Assembly (NCBI RefSeq): GCF_023205095.1
Contig: NZ_CP046242.1
Span: forward strand, 2,965,001 to 3,029,000
Direction of reading: 5' to 3'
Source of the DNA: Bizionia sp. M204
Lineage (GTDB): Bacteria; Bacteroidota; Bacteroidia; Flavobacteriales; Flavobacteriaceae
Length of the DNA stretch: 64,000 nt
Shown here: positions 36,181 through 44,608 of the stretch, one piece after another
How the letters are laid out: every line of letters starts with the position of its first letter
How positions within the stretch are numbered: position 1 is the stretch's first letter
Translations under genes and position numbers: made by a program
The notes under the pieces: generated by a model
Database searches by the model: none
Told to the model about the DNA's origin: nothing
Seen by the model: only the letters and a program-made list of their open reading frames with translations

Positions 36181-38319
36181 TTAAAGGTTTAATTTATATA
36201 ATAGTTTTAAATAAAATGAACGTCCGTAACCCAAGGTTAAATTGGAAGTGTTTCCACCATGAGAACCGCCATCTGAAGCAGAATTACGAATATCAACAGA
36301 TGTAATATCTAGTAAGTTTCTTGCGCCAAGTGTTACTTGAAATGTGTTTTTGAAAAATTCTTTTTTAATGGATGCATCCAGCCAACTATAGCCATCAACA
36401 GTTTGTTGTGTAAAAATGTTATTTCCTTCATTATCTACGTCACCATTGGCGGCAAAATCTTTTTGTTCGCCATTATACTTATATAGCATGGTAAAGTAAG
36501 TGTCCCATTTTTTGGCATAATAGGTAGCACTTGAATTAATATGGTAGGAAAACAAAAAATCATCGTTGGCATTAATTTCATCATCTAAAACCCGCGAAAT
36601 TCCTTGCAATGTCGCTCCTAAATTAAAAGTCCAATTATCCGCTTTTATACTGTTATTAAGGGTTGCACCCATTAACTTATAGCTATTAATGTTTATATAT
36701 TGGTATTGCAATGGCGTTGTATTTACAATAGCCAAATCAATCTTATCTTGTAATGATATGTAGTTTATTTTGAATTCATTAACCAAAGATAAATCGTTAA
36801 ACCAGCTACGCTTTTTCACATTAAAAAAGGCGGTATAACCGTTTTCGGGTTTTAGGTTTTCATTCCCACGGACATCATGATTAGAATCTACAAAGTAATA
36901 ATACAGTTCTTCAAAGCTTGGTGTTCTATAGGAGCTTCCTAATTCGGCACGTAGTTCAAAACCGTGTTCAAACAGGTAACGCGCACTTAAAGACCCTAGT
37001 AATTTAGACTTGAAAAGGGAGTTATGGTCGTACCGCATACCAGGTCTAACGGAAAATTTTTTGCTAAAACGGTATTCTCCAGAAGCGTAACCTGCCAAAC
37101 TAGTTACCGATTGTAGTTTATCCATTTGGGTTTCATTTCCCGAGGCCTGGGTATCAAAACCTTCAATATAACGTAATTCGTAGCCTAATTGAAAGTTGAA
37201 TTTATCTGTTTTAATTAAGTTATTTACGGCACCATTGGAGAAAAGAACTTTCGTAGATTGGTAGGTTTCATCTATTTCATTATCTTTTGTTTCCGTAAGA
37301 ATATAATACGTAAAATCATTTAAATTTCGTTCTTGCTGTTGGTACGAAAAGGATGCTTTATAATTAATACCCGATTGTAATTGGCCAGATACATTTAAAT
37401 TATTTACAAACCGATTCGTTTTGTAAACCCGATCGTTGGTTGTGGGGTTAATGGTTTGTGAAGCAACATCAGGATTGGTTCTAACGGAACGATTGTAAAA
37501 GTTTAATTCTTCATTAAAATAATCAAATCGGTAGTTCAAGTTAAAGGCTTCAGACTGATAGTTAACTAAAGCATTGCTGTTTATTTGTGTTTTTGGTAGC
37601 CATTCATACCCGCGTAAATTATCTGTTCCGTAGTAATCTTTCCCTTGCCTTTCTCCAAAATAACCAGCAAATTGATTACGGTTAAAACCCACTCTAGCAA
37701 ACCATTTATCATTAATATTGTGAGATACATTTACCAGTTGTATATGGCGGCCTTCATCAAACCAAGCGTACTCATTACCTACGGTCTCTTCTTGAATTCC
37801 TGTTTGTATTTCCCATTTCCCATCAATTGCTTTTTTGGTAATAATATTAATAACTCCAGAAACAGCATTGGCGCCATATTCTACACCCATAGCACCTTCT
37901 ACAATTTCTATGCGCTCAATATCATCTAAATTTATTTGGGTTAAATCAATATTATTTCCAACGCCATTATCACTAACTAAAGGAATATTATCAATTAGAA
38001 TGGTGAAATACTGCTGATCTAATCCAAAAAACGAAATATTAGATTTCCCGGTTTGGGCGCTGGGAAGGATCGTTAAATTTAAATTGAAGTTTAATAAATC
38101 GGCTATGTTATTAGCTGCCTGACTTTCAATTTGCTGCCTCGTGATTACGGTTACATTATGAACCGATTTTTTTATGGACTGCGGATTATATTGGCCAGTA
38201 ATAACCACCTCACTTAATTGTTCTGTTTTAGTAGAATCTGTTTCTATTTCTTGTGAATAAATAAATGGACTCAAAAAAAGCAGAAAAAAAAGTGAAAAGT
38301 TATTTTTATTTAGACTCAT
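36181..38319 (-). CDS. TonB-dependent outer membrane receptor (HmuR-like)
   Basis: This 712-aa outer-membrane receptor has a signal peptide, a plug domain with VTVITRQQIESQAANNIADLL and IERIEIVEGAMGVEYGANAV, and a 22-strand barrel ending in a terminal aromatic strand (FYLKLLYKLNL). The operon partner HmuY indicates heme or hemoprotein transport. It lacks the long CarboxypepD N-terminal domain of SusC-type receptors. A consensus promoter and inverted repeats lie just upstream (38337-38394), suggesting iron-dependent control. Confidence 0.9.
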   Translation of the reverse strand: MSLNKNNFSLFFLLFLSPFIYSQEIETDSTKTEQLSEVVITGQYNPQSIKKSVHNVTVITRQQIESQAANNIADLLNFNLNLTILPSAQTGKSNISFFGLDQQYFTILIDNIPLVSDNGVGNNIDLTQINLDDIERIEIVEGAMGVEYGANAVSGVINIITKKAIDGKWEIQTGIQEETVGNEYAWFDEGRHIQLVNVSHNINDKWFARVGFNRNQFAGYFGERQGKDYYGTDNLRGYEWLPKTQINSNALVNYQSEAFNLNYRFDYFNEELNFYNRSVRTNPDVASQTINPTTNDRVYKTNRFVNNLNVSGQLQSGINYKASFSYQQQERNLNDFTYYILTETKDNEIDETYQSTKVLFSNGAVNNLIKTDKFNFQLGYELRYIEGFDTQASGNETQMDKLQSVTSLAGYASGEYRFSKKFSVRPGMRYDHNSLFKSKLLGSLSARYLFEHGFELRAELGSSYRTPSFEELYYYFVDSNHDVRGNENLKPENGYTAFFNVKKRSWFNDLSLVNEFKINYISLQDKIDLAIVNTTPLQYQYININSYKLMGATLNNSIKADNWTFNLGATLQGISRVLDDEINANDDFLFSYHINSSATYYAKKWDTYFTMLYKYNGEQKDFAANGDVDNEGNNIFTQQTVDGYSWLDASIKKEFFKNTFQVTLGARNLLDITSVDIRNSASDGGSHGGNTSNLTLGYGRSFYLKLLYKLNL

Positions 38320-38336
38320 TCTTTATAGATTTGCTG

Positions 38337-38344
38337 CAAATATA
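38337..38344 (-). promoter_or_regulatory. -7 promoter element of the TonB receptor operon
   Basis: On the minus strand this reads TATATTTG followed by C, the perfect consensus. A TTG lies 16 bp upstream (38361-38363), slightly closer than usual. The receptor start is 17 bp away. Confidence 0.6.
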
Positions 38345-38348
38345 AAAT

Positions 38349-38394
38349 CTTATTTTAATTCAATCTAAATAAGAATAAAAAAATTTTGAATTAA
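38349..38394. promoter_or_regulatory. Candidate operator between divergent heme operons
   Basis: Two inverted repeats overlap: CTTATTT (38349-38355) with AAATAAG (38367-38373), and TTAATTCAA (38355-38363) with TTGAATTAA (38386-38394). They cover the -33 region of the receptor promoter. A Fur- or DtxR-type iron regulator is plausible but no consensus was matched. Confidence 0.45.
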
Positions 38395-38422
38395 GTCCAA
38401 ATAAAAAAATAAAACTCTAAAA

Positions 38423-39328
38423 ATGAAACAAGTAGCTTTAACCACACTTTTATTAGTAGCATTATTTACACAAATTCATGCACAATCTAAACTACAACAA
38501 GATCAAAAAGCCATCAAAAACATGTGTGGTTGTTATGAAGTGAACTTTAATTTTGCGGAAACTTTTGAATATTCTGGTGATTCAACTTACATGCCATCGG
38601 CAACAAAACATGATAAAGGAATAGAGTGGGTAGAGCTGGTTCAAGATGATGCCGATAAAATTGTCATGCAGCATTTATTAATTGTTGGATCTAAAGAGCG
38701 TCCATATATTGTAAAGCATTGGCGACAAGATTGGGAGTTTGAAAACACCAATTTATATGTTTATGACCATGATAACAAGTGGAACTTTGTAACACTTCCA
38801 AAAGAAGACGTGGCTGGTCAATGGACACAGCGCGTTTTTCAAGTTGATGATAGTCCGCGTTATGAAGGATCTGCCACTTGGGTTCATATCGATGGAAAAA
38901 GTTATTGGGAAAATACCACTACAGCACCTTTAGCAAGACGAGAATACACAACACGTAGTGATTATAATGTAATGAATAGAACCAACAGACATGAAATTGT
39001 TGCCAACGGTTGGATTCATGATCAGGATAACGATAAGGTTATTCGTGAAACTGGAAAGGAAGACGTGATTTTGGCTCAAGAAAAAGGACATAATACCTAC
39101 GTGAAAATTGACGATAGCGAATGTAAAGCGGCCCAAGACTATTGGGCAAAGAACAAAGAGAAATGGGTAATTGTTAGAGCTAAATGGGATGCTGTTTTTG
39201 CACGAAACACAAATTTAATGTTGGAAGAAAAAGTAGATAACAAAACCATGTTTAAATATTTATTGGATGATGAGAACTATAAAACTTCGGAAACTATCAA
39301 CCCAATTATTGATGCATTTGTAAAATAA
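38423..39328 (+). CDS. DUF6607 family protein
   Basis: This 301-aa protein has a signal peptide (TTLLLVALFTQIHAQ) and a conserved beginning CGCYEVNFNFAETF. The body is rich in Trp and aromatic residues (KHWRQDWEFENTNLYVYDHD region). It matches DUF6607 as I recall it, a family of unknown function often encoded near TonB receptors and iron genes. It starts the plus-strand heme-linked operon, with the ankyrin gene 7 bp downstream, and is probably periplasmic. Confidence 0.65.
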   Translation: MKQVALTTLLLVALFTQIHAQSKLQQDQKAIKNMCGCYEVNFNFAETFEYSGDSTYMPSATKHDKGIEWVELVQDDADKIVMQHLLIVGSKERPYIVKHWRQDWEFENTNLYVYDHDNKWNFVTLPKEDVAGQWTQRVFQVDDSPRYEGSATWVHIDGKSYWENTTTAPLARREYTTRSDYNVMNRTNRHEIVANGWIHDQDNDKVIRETGKEDVILAQEKGHNTYVKIDDSECKAAQDYWAKNKEKWVIVRAKWDAVFARNTNLMLEEKVDNKTMFKYLLDDENYKTSETINPIIDAFVK

Positions 39329-39335
39329 GAATACT

Positions 39336-40811
39336 ATGAAAATTAAATCTATAATATACGCCTTAATCCTAGTTTTAAGCCTTCAAAGCTATGCTCAAGA
39401 TAATGTGTTTTTAAATCGCGATTTTTGGAGCAACAAACCATCTGTGGAAGATGTAGATGTCCAAATTAAAGCAGGACATGATATAACGCAAGCTAATAGC
39501 AATAATTTTGACGCCGTTGTATATGCTATTTTGCAAGATGCACCCAACGAAACCATTCAATACATTCAATCCTATAATGGAAATGACGTCAATAAATTAA
39601 CCCATGACGGACGAACCTATATTTTTTGGGCCGCTTACAAAGGTAATACCGAAATCATGCAATACCTTTTAAAGAAAGGTGCCAAAACGGATATAACCGA
39701 TGATAAAGGAAATACTATTTTAAATTTTGCAGCTGGTTCAGGACAAACCAATACCAAAGTATATGATATGTGTTTGGCACATGGTGCCAATTTAAAATCG
39801 GATCTTACACCGTCAGGAGCCAATGCACTACTACTAGCAGCACCTTTTGATACCAATTTTAAACTCATCAATTATTTTACATCTAAAGGCCTCGATATTC
39901 AAAGTGTGGACTCCAATGGGAATGGCGTTTTTAATTATGTTGCGAAAACTGGTAACAAGGAATTATTAAATCAATTAGTAGAGAAAGGTGTTAAAGGAAA
40001 TAACCAAGCCTTTATTTTTGCTGCCCAAGGAACCCGGAGCCACACCAATGATTTAGACTTTTACACCTATTTAGAAGAAGTAGGATTAAACCCCAATACG
40101 TCTTCAAAAGAAGGCGAAACACCTTTGCATATTTTAGCGGCTCGTAGTAAAGATCTAGACTTGATACGCTATTTTATAAAAAAAGGAGTTGATGTAAATC
40201 AAGCGGATGCTGATGGAAATACAGCCTTCTTAAACGCAGCTTACCGAAATAATTTGGAAGTCATAACCATTCTTAACAAACAAGTAAAAGATATTAATGC
40301 GGTGAACAAGAAAGGTGAATCTGCATTAGCCTTGGCTCTTAAAAACAATACCTTTCAGGTGGTTGATTTCCTAATAGAAAACAAAGCAGAAGTTTCGGTT
40401 ATTGATGCCAATGGAAACAATATTATAGCGTATGTTATGGAATTCTTTACTGTTAATAATCAAAAGGAGTTTGAACAAAAAATAGCCTTAATTAAAGCTA
40501 ATGGAATAGATATTACCAAACCTCAAAAAAATGGAAATACGTTATTTCATTTAGCCGTTTTACAAAATAACTTGGACTTAGTAAAATGGGTAAACACCTA
40601 TCCTGTTAATGTAAATGCAAAAAATAGTGAAGGTAATACAGCTCTGCATTTGGCTGCTATGCGTGCTAAAAATTCAGACATATTAAAATATTTAGTTTCA
40701 ATAGGCGCTAAAACGGATGCGGTAACAGAATTTGATGAAACCGCTTTCGATTTGGCATCTGAAAATGAGATTCTAAAATCCAGTAAAAGCAATTTAGATT
40801 TTTTGAAGTAG
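39336..40811 (+). CDS. Ankyrin repeat protein, exported
   Basis: This 491-aa protein has a signal peptide (SIIYALILVLSLQSYAQ) followed by about ten ankyrin-type repeats, recognisable from segments such as GRTYIFWAAYKGNTEIMQYL, GETPLHILAARSKDLDLIRY and GNTALHLAAMRAKNSDIL. Ankyrin repeats bind partner proteins. Ankyrin proteins encoded beside PepSY reductases and catalases are known in other bacteria. The role here is inferred from the iron context only. It is followed by a hairpin and DUF2271. Confidence 0.82.
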   Translation: MKIKSIIYALILVLSLQSYAQDNVFLNRDFWSNKPSVEDVDVQIKAGHDITQANSNNFDAVVYAILQDAPNETIQYIQSYNGNDVNKLTHDGRTYIFWAAYKGNTEIMQYLLKKGAKTDITDDKGNTILNFAAGSGQTNTKVYDMCLAHGANLKSDLTPSGANALLLAAPFDTNFKLINYFTSKGLDIQSVDSNGNGVFNYVAKTGNKELLNQLVEKGVKGNNQAFIFAAQGTRSHTNDLDFYTYLEEVGLNPNTSSKEGETPLHILAARSKDLDLIRYFIKKGVDVNQADADGNTAFLNAAYRNNLEVITILNKQVKDINAVNKKGESALALALKNNTFQVVDFLIENKAEVSVIDANGNNIIAYVMEFFTVNNQKEFEQKIALIKANGIDITKPQKNGNTLFHLAVLQNNLDLVKWVNTYPVNVNAKNSEGNTALHLAAMRAKNSDILKYLVSIGAKTDAVTEFDETAFDLASENEILKSSKSNLDFLK

Positions 40812-40818
40812 TTAATTG

Positions 40819-40854
40819 AAAACCTGTTAGTCTTTCATCAACCTAGCAGGTTTT
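40819..40854 (+). terminator. Intercistronic hairpin
   Basis: AAAACCTGTTAG (40819-40830) pairs with CTAGCAGGTTTT (40843-40854) over 11 of 12 bases. Only four T follow, so it may be a partial terminator or an mRNA-stabilising hairpin between the ankyrin and DUF2271 genes. Confidence 0.5.
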
Positions 40855-40870
40855 AGTAAAATTAGAAACC

Positions 40871-41353
40871 ATGAAAATAAAACATATAATACTTGTTAGT
40901 TTTTTAACCTTTGGATTATTATCCTTTACAACCATTGCAGATTCTACCAAATACAAATGTATGATTCAAATGACGAATTATACAGGTGAAGCTGCGTATG
41001 TAGTTATTTCCTTGATAAATCCAGATGGCGAATACGAAAAAACCCTATACGTACAAGGAGATGACAGCGAATGGTATCATGATATAACGGACTGGTGGAA
41101 ATTCTACGGAAAAAAACGTAGCAATATAGATGTCATTACTGGAGCAACTATTGCTGGAGGCGCCAGAACTATTAGTGTTATAGATATTGAAGATTCTAAA
41201 ATTGATGCTGGTTATAGCATCCGTTTTGAAACAGCCGTTGAGGATCAGGAATATTACACCAAAGATGTGGAATTTCCATTGACTTCTGAAACAGTAAAAA
41301 GCAAGAAAGAAGGCAGCGGATTTATTCGTTATGTTCGGATGATGCCAAATTAA
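40871..41353 (+). CDS. DUF2271 family periplasmic protein
   Basis: This 160-aa protein has a signal peptide (VSFLTFGLLSFTTIAD) and fits DUF2271: CMIQMTNYTGEAAYVVISL, DSEWYHDITDWWKFYG and the final SGFIRYVRMMPN. The family is often encoded beside PepSY flavoproteins and FMN transferases, as here (next gene at +33 bp), and may assist periplasmic electron transfer. The specific function is not known. Confidence 0.75.
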   Translation: MKIKHIILVSFLTFGLLSFTTIADSTKYKCMIQMTNYTGEAAYVVISLINPDGEYEKTLYVQGDDSEWYHDITDWWKFYGKKRSNIDVITGATIAGGARTISVIDIEDSKIDAGYSIRFETAVEDQEYYTKDVEFPLTSETVKSKKEGSGFIRYVRMMPN

Positions 41354-41386
41354 TTTTTTTGAACTTATAATTAATACGTTTGGTTT

Positions 41387-43579
41387 ATGACCATTTCAAT
41401 TTGGAGATACAGTCACCTTGCCTTGGCCGTGTCTTCTTTTGTTTTTATTCTTTTAGCCTCCATAACAGGAATTATTTTGGCGTTTCAGCCTATTTCTGAA
41501 CAAATTCAACCTTTTAAATCGGCTGATTTTGAAACCATAACGGTAGCCGAAACTATTTCCACATTAAAGCAAACCTATCCGGAAATTATAGATGTTCAAA
41601 TTGATGCTAATGATTTTGTTTTAGCTTCTGTAATTACCCATGAAGGCCACAGTAAAACTGGTTATATCAATCCGAAAAACGCTGAATTTCTTGGCGATAA
41701 AATAGATGTTTCACCATTTTTTCAATGGGTTACTAACTTCCATAGATCCTTATTTTTAAAAAGCACAGGACGCTTTTTTGTTAGTTTTTGTTCGTTCCTT
41801 TTATTTTTAATTGCGGTTTCGGGTTCTATTCTAATTGTAAAAAGACAACGTAGTTTTAAAAAGTTCTTTTCAAAAATTATCAATGAGAACTTTAATCAAT
41901 ATTGGCATATTGTTTTAGGACGTTTGTCTTTAATTCCCATAATTATTATCACCATTACAGGTGTGTATTTGTCTTTAGAGAAATTTGATTTACTACCAAC
42001 TTCCAATACCACACACAATATTGATTTTGATGCTATTTCAGCTACACCAGAATTACCGGTTGAAGATTTCGCTGTGTTTAAAAACACACAGCTCTCTGAA
42101 GTTCGCGCCATAGAATTTCCGTTTTCTGATGATGTGGAAGATTATTACACCCTAGCATTAACTAATCAAGAAGTAGTAATTAATCAATTTACAGGCGAAA
42201 TTTTAAGTAGAATTAAGTATCCGCTTGTTACTTTTTATTCCGAGTTAAGCCTGAATTTACATACGGGAAAAGGCAGTATTTTATGGTCTGTTATTTTAGC
42301 ACTTGCTACGGCAAACATCCTGTTTTTCATTTATTCAGGATTTGCTATGACAGTAAAACGCCGAAAATCTAAACTAAAAAATAAGTATAAAAAGGATGCA
42401 TGTGAGTTTGTTATTCTAGTAGGATCAGAAAACGGAAGTACCTTACCGTTTGCTAATGTTTTACATGAGCAACTTTTAGAAGCTGGTAAAAAATCTTACA
42501 TTACAGAATTGAATAATTATACAACTTTTAATAAGGCGGAACATCTAATTATTCTAACCGCAACCTATGGTCAAGGAGATCCACCAACCAATGCTACTAA
42601 ATTTTTAGAGCTTTTAAAAACAACCCAACAGCCACGTACCTTACAATATTCCGTCGTTGGTTTTGGTTCTTATGCCTATGCTGATTTTTGCAAATTTGCC
42701 TTGGATGTAGATAAAGCTATGCAAACCGAATTCAAGCAATTTTTACCTGTTTTTACTATTAATGATAAATCGGTTGATGCTTTTAAACAATGGACAAATT
42801 CGTGGACGGAAAAAATACATGTTCCTGTTCAAATTGCAGAAGAAAAATTAGTTGCTAAACCAAAATTAACCAATTCACTGACGGTTGTTCACAAAACAGA
42901 CGTAGCGGATAATCCAGATCAAACATTTATACTGACACTGAAAGCCAAACAAGCCAAACGGTTTGTTTCTGGCGATTTGCTTGCCGTTTATCCAGCTAAT
43001 GATTATCGGGAACGTCTATATTCTATTGGAAAAGTAGATGGACATATTCAACTAAGTGTCAAATTTTACGACAATGGATTAGGTTCTAATTTTCTAAACG
43101 GTTTTAGTTTGGGCAGTACCTTTAAAGCACACATTATTAATAATGCGGCTTTTCATTTTCCTAAAAAAGCACCACATGTCGTGATGATTGCTAATGGAAC
43201 TGGTATTGCTCCATTTTTAGGAATGTTAAATGCAAACACCAAACTAAAAACAGTGCATTTGTATTTCGGATTACGGACCAACGAATCTTACAAATTATAC
43301 AAATCGCAAATAGAAGGCTATTTAAATACTCAAAAATTAGCCCGTTTGGAATTAGCACTATCACGCGAAACCAATAATAATTATGTTCAAAATTTACTTT
43401 TAAGAGATTCTGAATTTATGGCAGCTACGCTAAAAAACAAAGGTGTTTTAATGTTATGTGGCTCATTAGCTATGCAAAACGATGTGCTCAAAACCTTGGA
43501 GCTTATTTGTGAAAAACACCAATTAGAAGGGCTGCATATCTATCAACAAAACGGACAAATTCAATCGGATTGCTATTAA
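41387..43579 (+). CDS. PepSY-flavodoxin-FNR fusion, putative iron reductase
   Basis: This 730-aa membrane flavoprotein is a fusion. The N-terminal ~335 residues are a PepSY-associated transmembrane region with four helices and periplasmic loops. A flavodoxin domain follows (about 345-480; FVILVGSENGSTLP and LTATYGQGDPPTN). The C-terminal FAD/NADPH reductase has RLYSIGK, MIANGTGIAPFLGML and LMLCGSLAMQNDV. It probably moves electrons from NADPH through FAD and FMN across the inner membrane to reduce ferric iron or heme. It is the last gene of the operon and overlaps cvpA convergently by 4 bp. Confidence 0.87.
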   Translation: MTISIWRYSHLALAVSSFVFILLASITGIILAFQPISEQIQPFKSADFETITVAETISTLKQTYPEIIDVQIDANDFVLASVITHEGHSKTGYINPKNAEFLGDKIDVSPFFQWVTNFHRSLFLKSTGRFFVSFCSFLLFLIAVSGSILIVKRQRSFKKFFSKIINENFNQYWHIVLGRLSLIPIIIITITGVYLSLEKFDLLPTSNTTHNIDFDAISATPELPVEDFAVFKNTQLSEVRAIEFPFSDDVEDYYTLALTNQEVVINQFTGEILSRIKYPLVTFYSELSLNLHTGKGSILWSVILALATANILFFIYSGFAMTVKRRKSKLKNKYKKDACEFVILVGSENGSTLPFANVLHEQLLEAGKKSYITELNNYTTFNKAEHLIILTATYGQGDPPTNATKFLELLKTTQQPRTLQYSVVGFGSYAYADFCKFALDVDKAMQTEFKQFLPVFTINDKSVDAFKQWTNSWTEKIHVPVQIAEEKLVAKPKLTNSLTVVHKTDVADNPDQTFILTLKAKQAKRFVSGDLLAVYPANDYRERLYSIGKVDGHIQLSVKFYDNGLGSNFLNGFSLGSTFKAHIINNAAFHFPKKAPHVVMIANGTGIAPFLGMLNANTKLKTVHLYFGLRTNESYKLYKSQIEGYLNTQKLARLELALSRETNNNYVQNLLLRDSEFMAATLKNKGVLMLCGSLAMQNDVLKTLELICEKHQLEGLHIYQQNGQIQSDCY

Positions 43580-44112
43580 GATTCTGGTATTAATTCTGCC
43601 TCAGTTGTTTCTTCCACTTCTTGATTTTCAGCTGATTTTATTACAAATGGAAAAATCATGGGAGCAATGGATTTTACGGGCTTGTAAAGTATAGCGTTTT
43701 CCGTATTTTCGTCATCTACAAAAGTAATCGTGGTATTCATAGCATCAAAAATATTGAGTAACACACTTAAAATTAATGCCATTTTCACCACACCAAAAAG
43801 CCCACCTAATAACTTATTTAAAATTCCTAAAGCAGCAAAATCCGCTAGTTTAGTCAAGGCTTTGCCTGCCAAAGCAATAACTAAAACAATCACAATAAAG
43901 GTGATGGCAAATGCAGCTACATTAATGGTTTTTTCATCCCAATCCACATAATCCATAAGTAATTCTGCTGCGTAAAAACTAAAGTGAATGGCACCATAAA
44001 TTCCAGCAATTAAAGCGACTAGTGAGGCAATTTCAACAAAGAAACCTTTTAGAAACCCACGCACAAGTCCTAAACCTAAAAATGCCACTAAAATGATATC
44101 AATTACGGTCAT
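43576..44112 (-). CDS. cvpA: CvpA family membrane protein
   Basis: This 178-aa protein has four hydrophobic segments (about 2-20, 25-45, 65-85, 100-122) and the family start IDIILVAFLGLGLVRGFLKG. In E. coli CvpA is needed for colicin V production and for bile-salt resistance; its exact activity is unknown. The acidic C-terminus (NQEVEETTEAELIPES) is typical of the flavobacterial form. It has a consensus -7 promoter and is divergent from the pheS region. Confidence 0.85.
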   Translation of the reverse strand: MTVIDIILVAFLGLGLVRGFLKGFFVEIASLVALIAGIYGAIHFSFYAAELLMDYVDWDEKTINVAAFAITFIVIVLVIALAGKALTKLADFAALGILNKLLGGLFGVVKMALILSVLLNIFDAMNTTITFVDDENTENAILYKPVKSIAPMIFPFVIKSAENQEVEETTEAELIPES

Positions 44113-44130
44113 ATTACATTAGAATTTCGT

Positions 44131-44138
44131 CAAATATA
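44131..44138 (-). promoter_or_regulatory. -7 promoter element of cvpA
   Basis: On the minus strand this reads TATATTTG, a perfect consensus, 18 bp ahead of the cvpA start. It is only 3 bp from the divergent plus-strand element. Confidence 0.55.
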
Positions 44139-44141
44139 AGT

Positions 44142-44149
44142 TAACTTTG
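44142..44149 (+). promoter_or_regulatory. -7 promoter element of the pheS-upstream unit
   Basis: TAACTTTG followed by C matches the consensus. Transcription would begin about 44155, roughly a dozen bases before the Phe-rich ORF. Confidence 0.55.
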
Positions 44150-44166
44150 CCAAAATAAAACTGAAT

Positions 44167-44223
44167 ATGAAATTGAAGTTCGACTTCAAATTCATTTTCA
44201 ACTTCAATTTAAAACATGTCTAG
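44167..44223 (+). CDS. Putative Phe-rich leader peptide
   Basis: An 18-codon ORF reads MKLKFDFKFIFNFNLKHV, with five Phe codons at positions 5, 7, 9, 11 and 13, all TTC although TTT is common in this AT-rich genome. Its stop (TAG at 44221-44223) overlaps the next start (ATG at 44216). Overlapping inverted repeats AAATTGAAGTT/AACTTCAATTT (44170-44180 / 44200-44210) and TTGAAGT/ACTTCAA (44173-44179 / 44183-44189) could form alternative hairpins. The gene order toward pheS recalls E. coli pheM. It may equally be a low-complexity accident. Confidence 0.35.
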   Translation: MKLKFDFKFIFNFNLKHV

Positions 44224-44573
44224 AGACGAACAATTAAAAGAACGATGGGAACAAGTGGTGCATAAATTATCTGCACAATTTGCTGATGGTGATAAACTGG
44301 ATTTAGATGCTATAATTTATTTAATTGGTGTGCAAGAGCTAGGTCAGTTGGATAGAAAATTTAAAAAAGATCATAAATTAGATTTGATGCATATTGCTAT
44401 TTGTCGCCTTTTTGGAACCTTATGGTTATTATGAATTTGATTATTTTGATGAAGACAAATGGCCACATTATAAAGTTAAAGAGCAGCTACCAAACTTAAA
44501 AGCAGGCGAGCAAAGTGTACTGATGAAAGAAGCTATTGTAAGTTATTTTATTGAAGTGGAGTATATAAAATAA
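44216..44573 (+). pseudogene. Conserved-looking small protein gene broken by a one-base frameshift
   Basis: The frame from 44216 runs 72 codons (MSRDEQLKERWEQVVHKL... to ICRLFGTLWLL) and stops at 44434. A one-base skip at the five-T run 44409-44413 joins it to a second open frame, EPYGYYEFDYFDEDKWPHY... ending VSYFIEVEYIK at 44573. Removing one T gives ICRLLEPYGYYEF and a continuous protein of 118 aa, the length I recall for an uncharacterised flavobacterial family. It may be a real mutation, a sequencing indel or an unusual recoding site. It has no signal peptide; function unknown. pheS follows after 35 bp. Confidence 0.75.
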
Positions 44574-44580
44574 GAATTAT

Positions 44581-44588
44581 TAAATTTG
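44581..44588 (+). promoter_or_regulatory. -7 promoter element of pheS
   Basis: TAAATTTG followed by C fits the consensus, 20 bp ahead of the pheS ATG. It suggests that pheS has its own promoter as well as any readthrough from upstream. Confidence 0.5.
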
Positions 44589-44608
44589 CACTCATTTTCA
44601 ATGAAATC

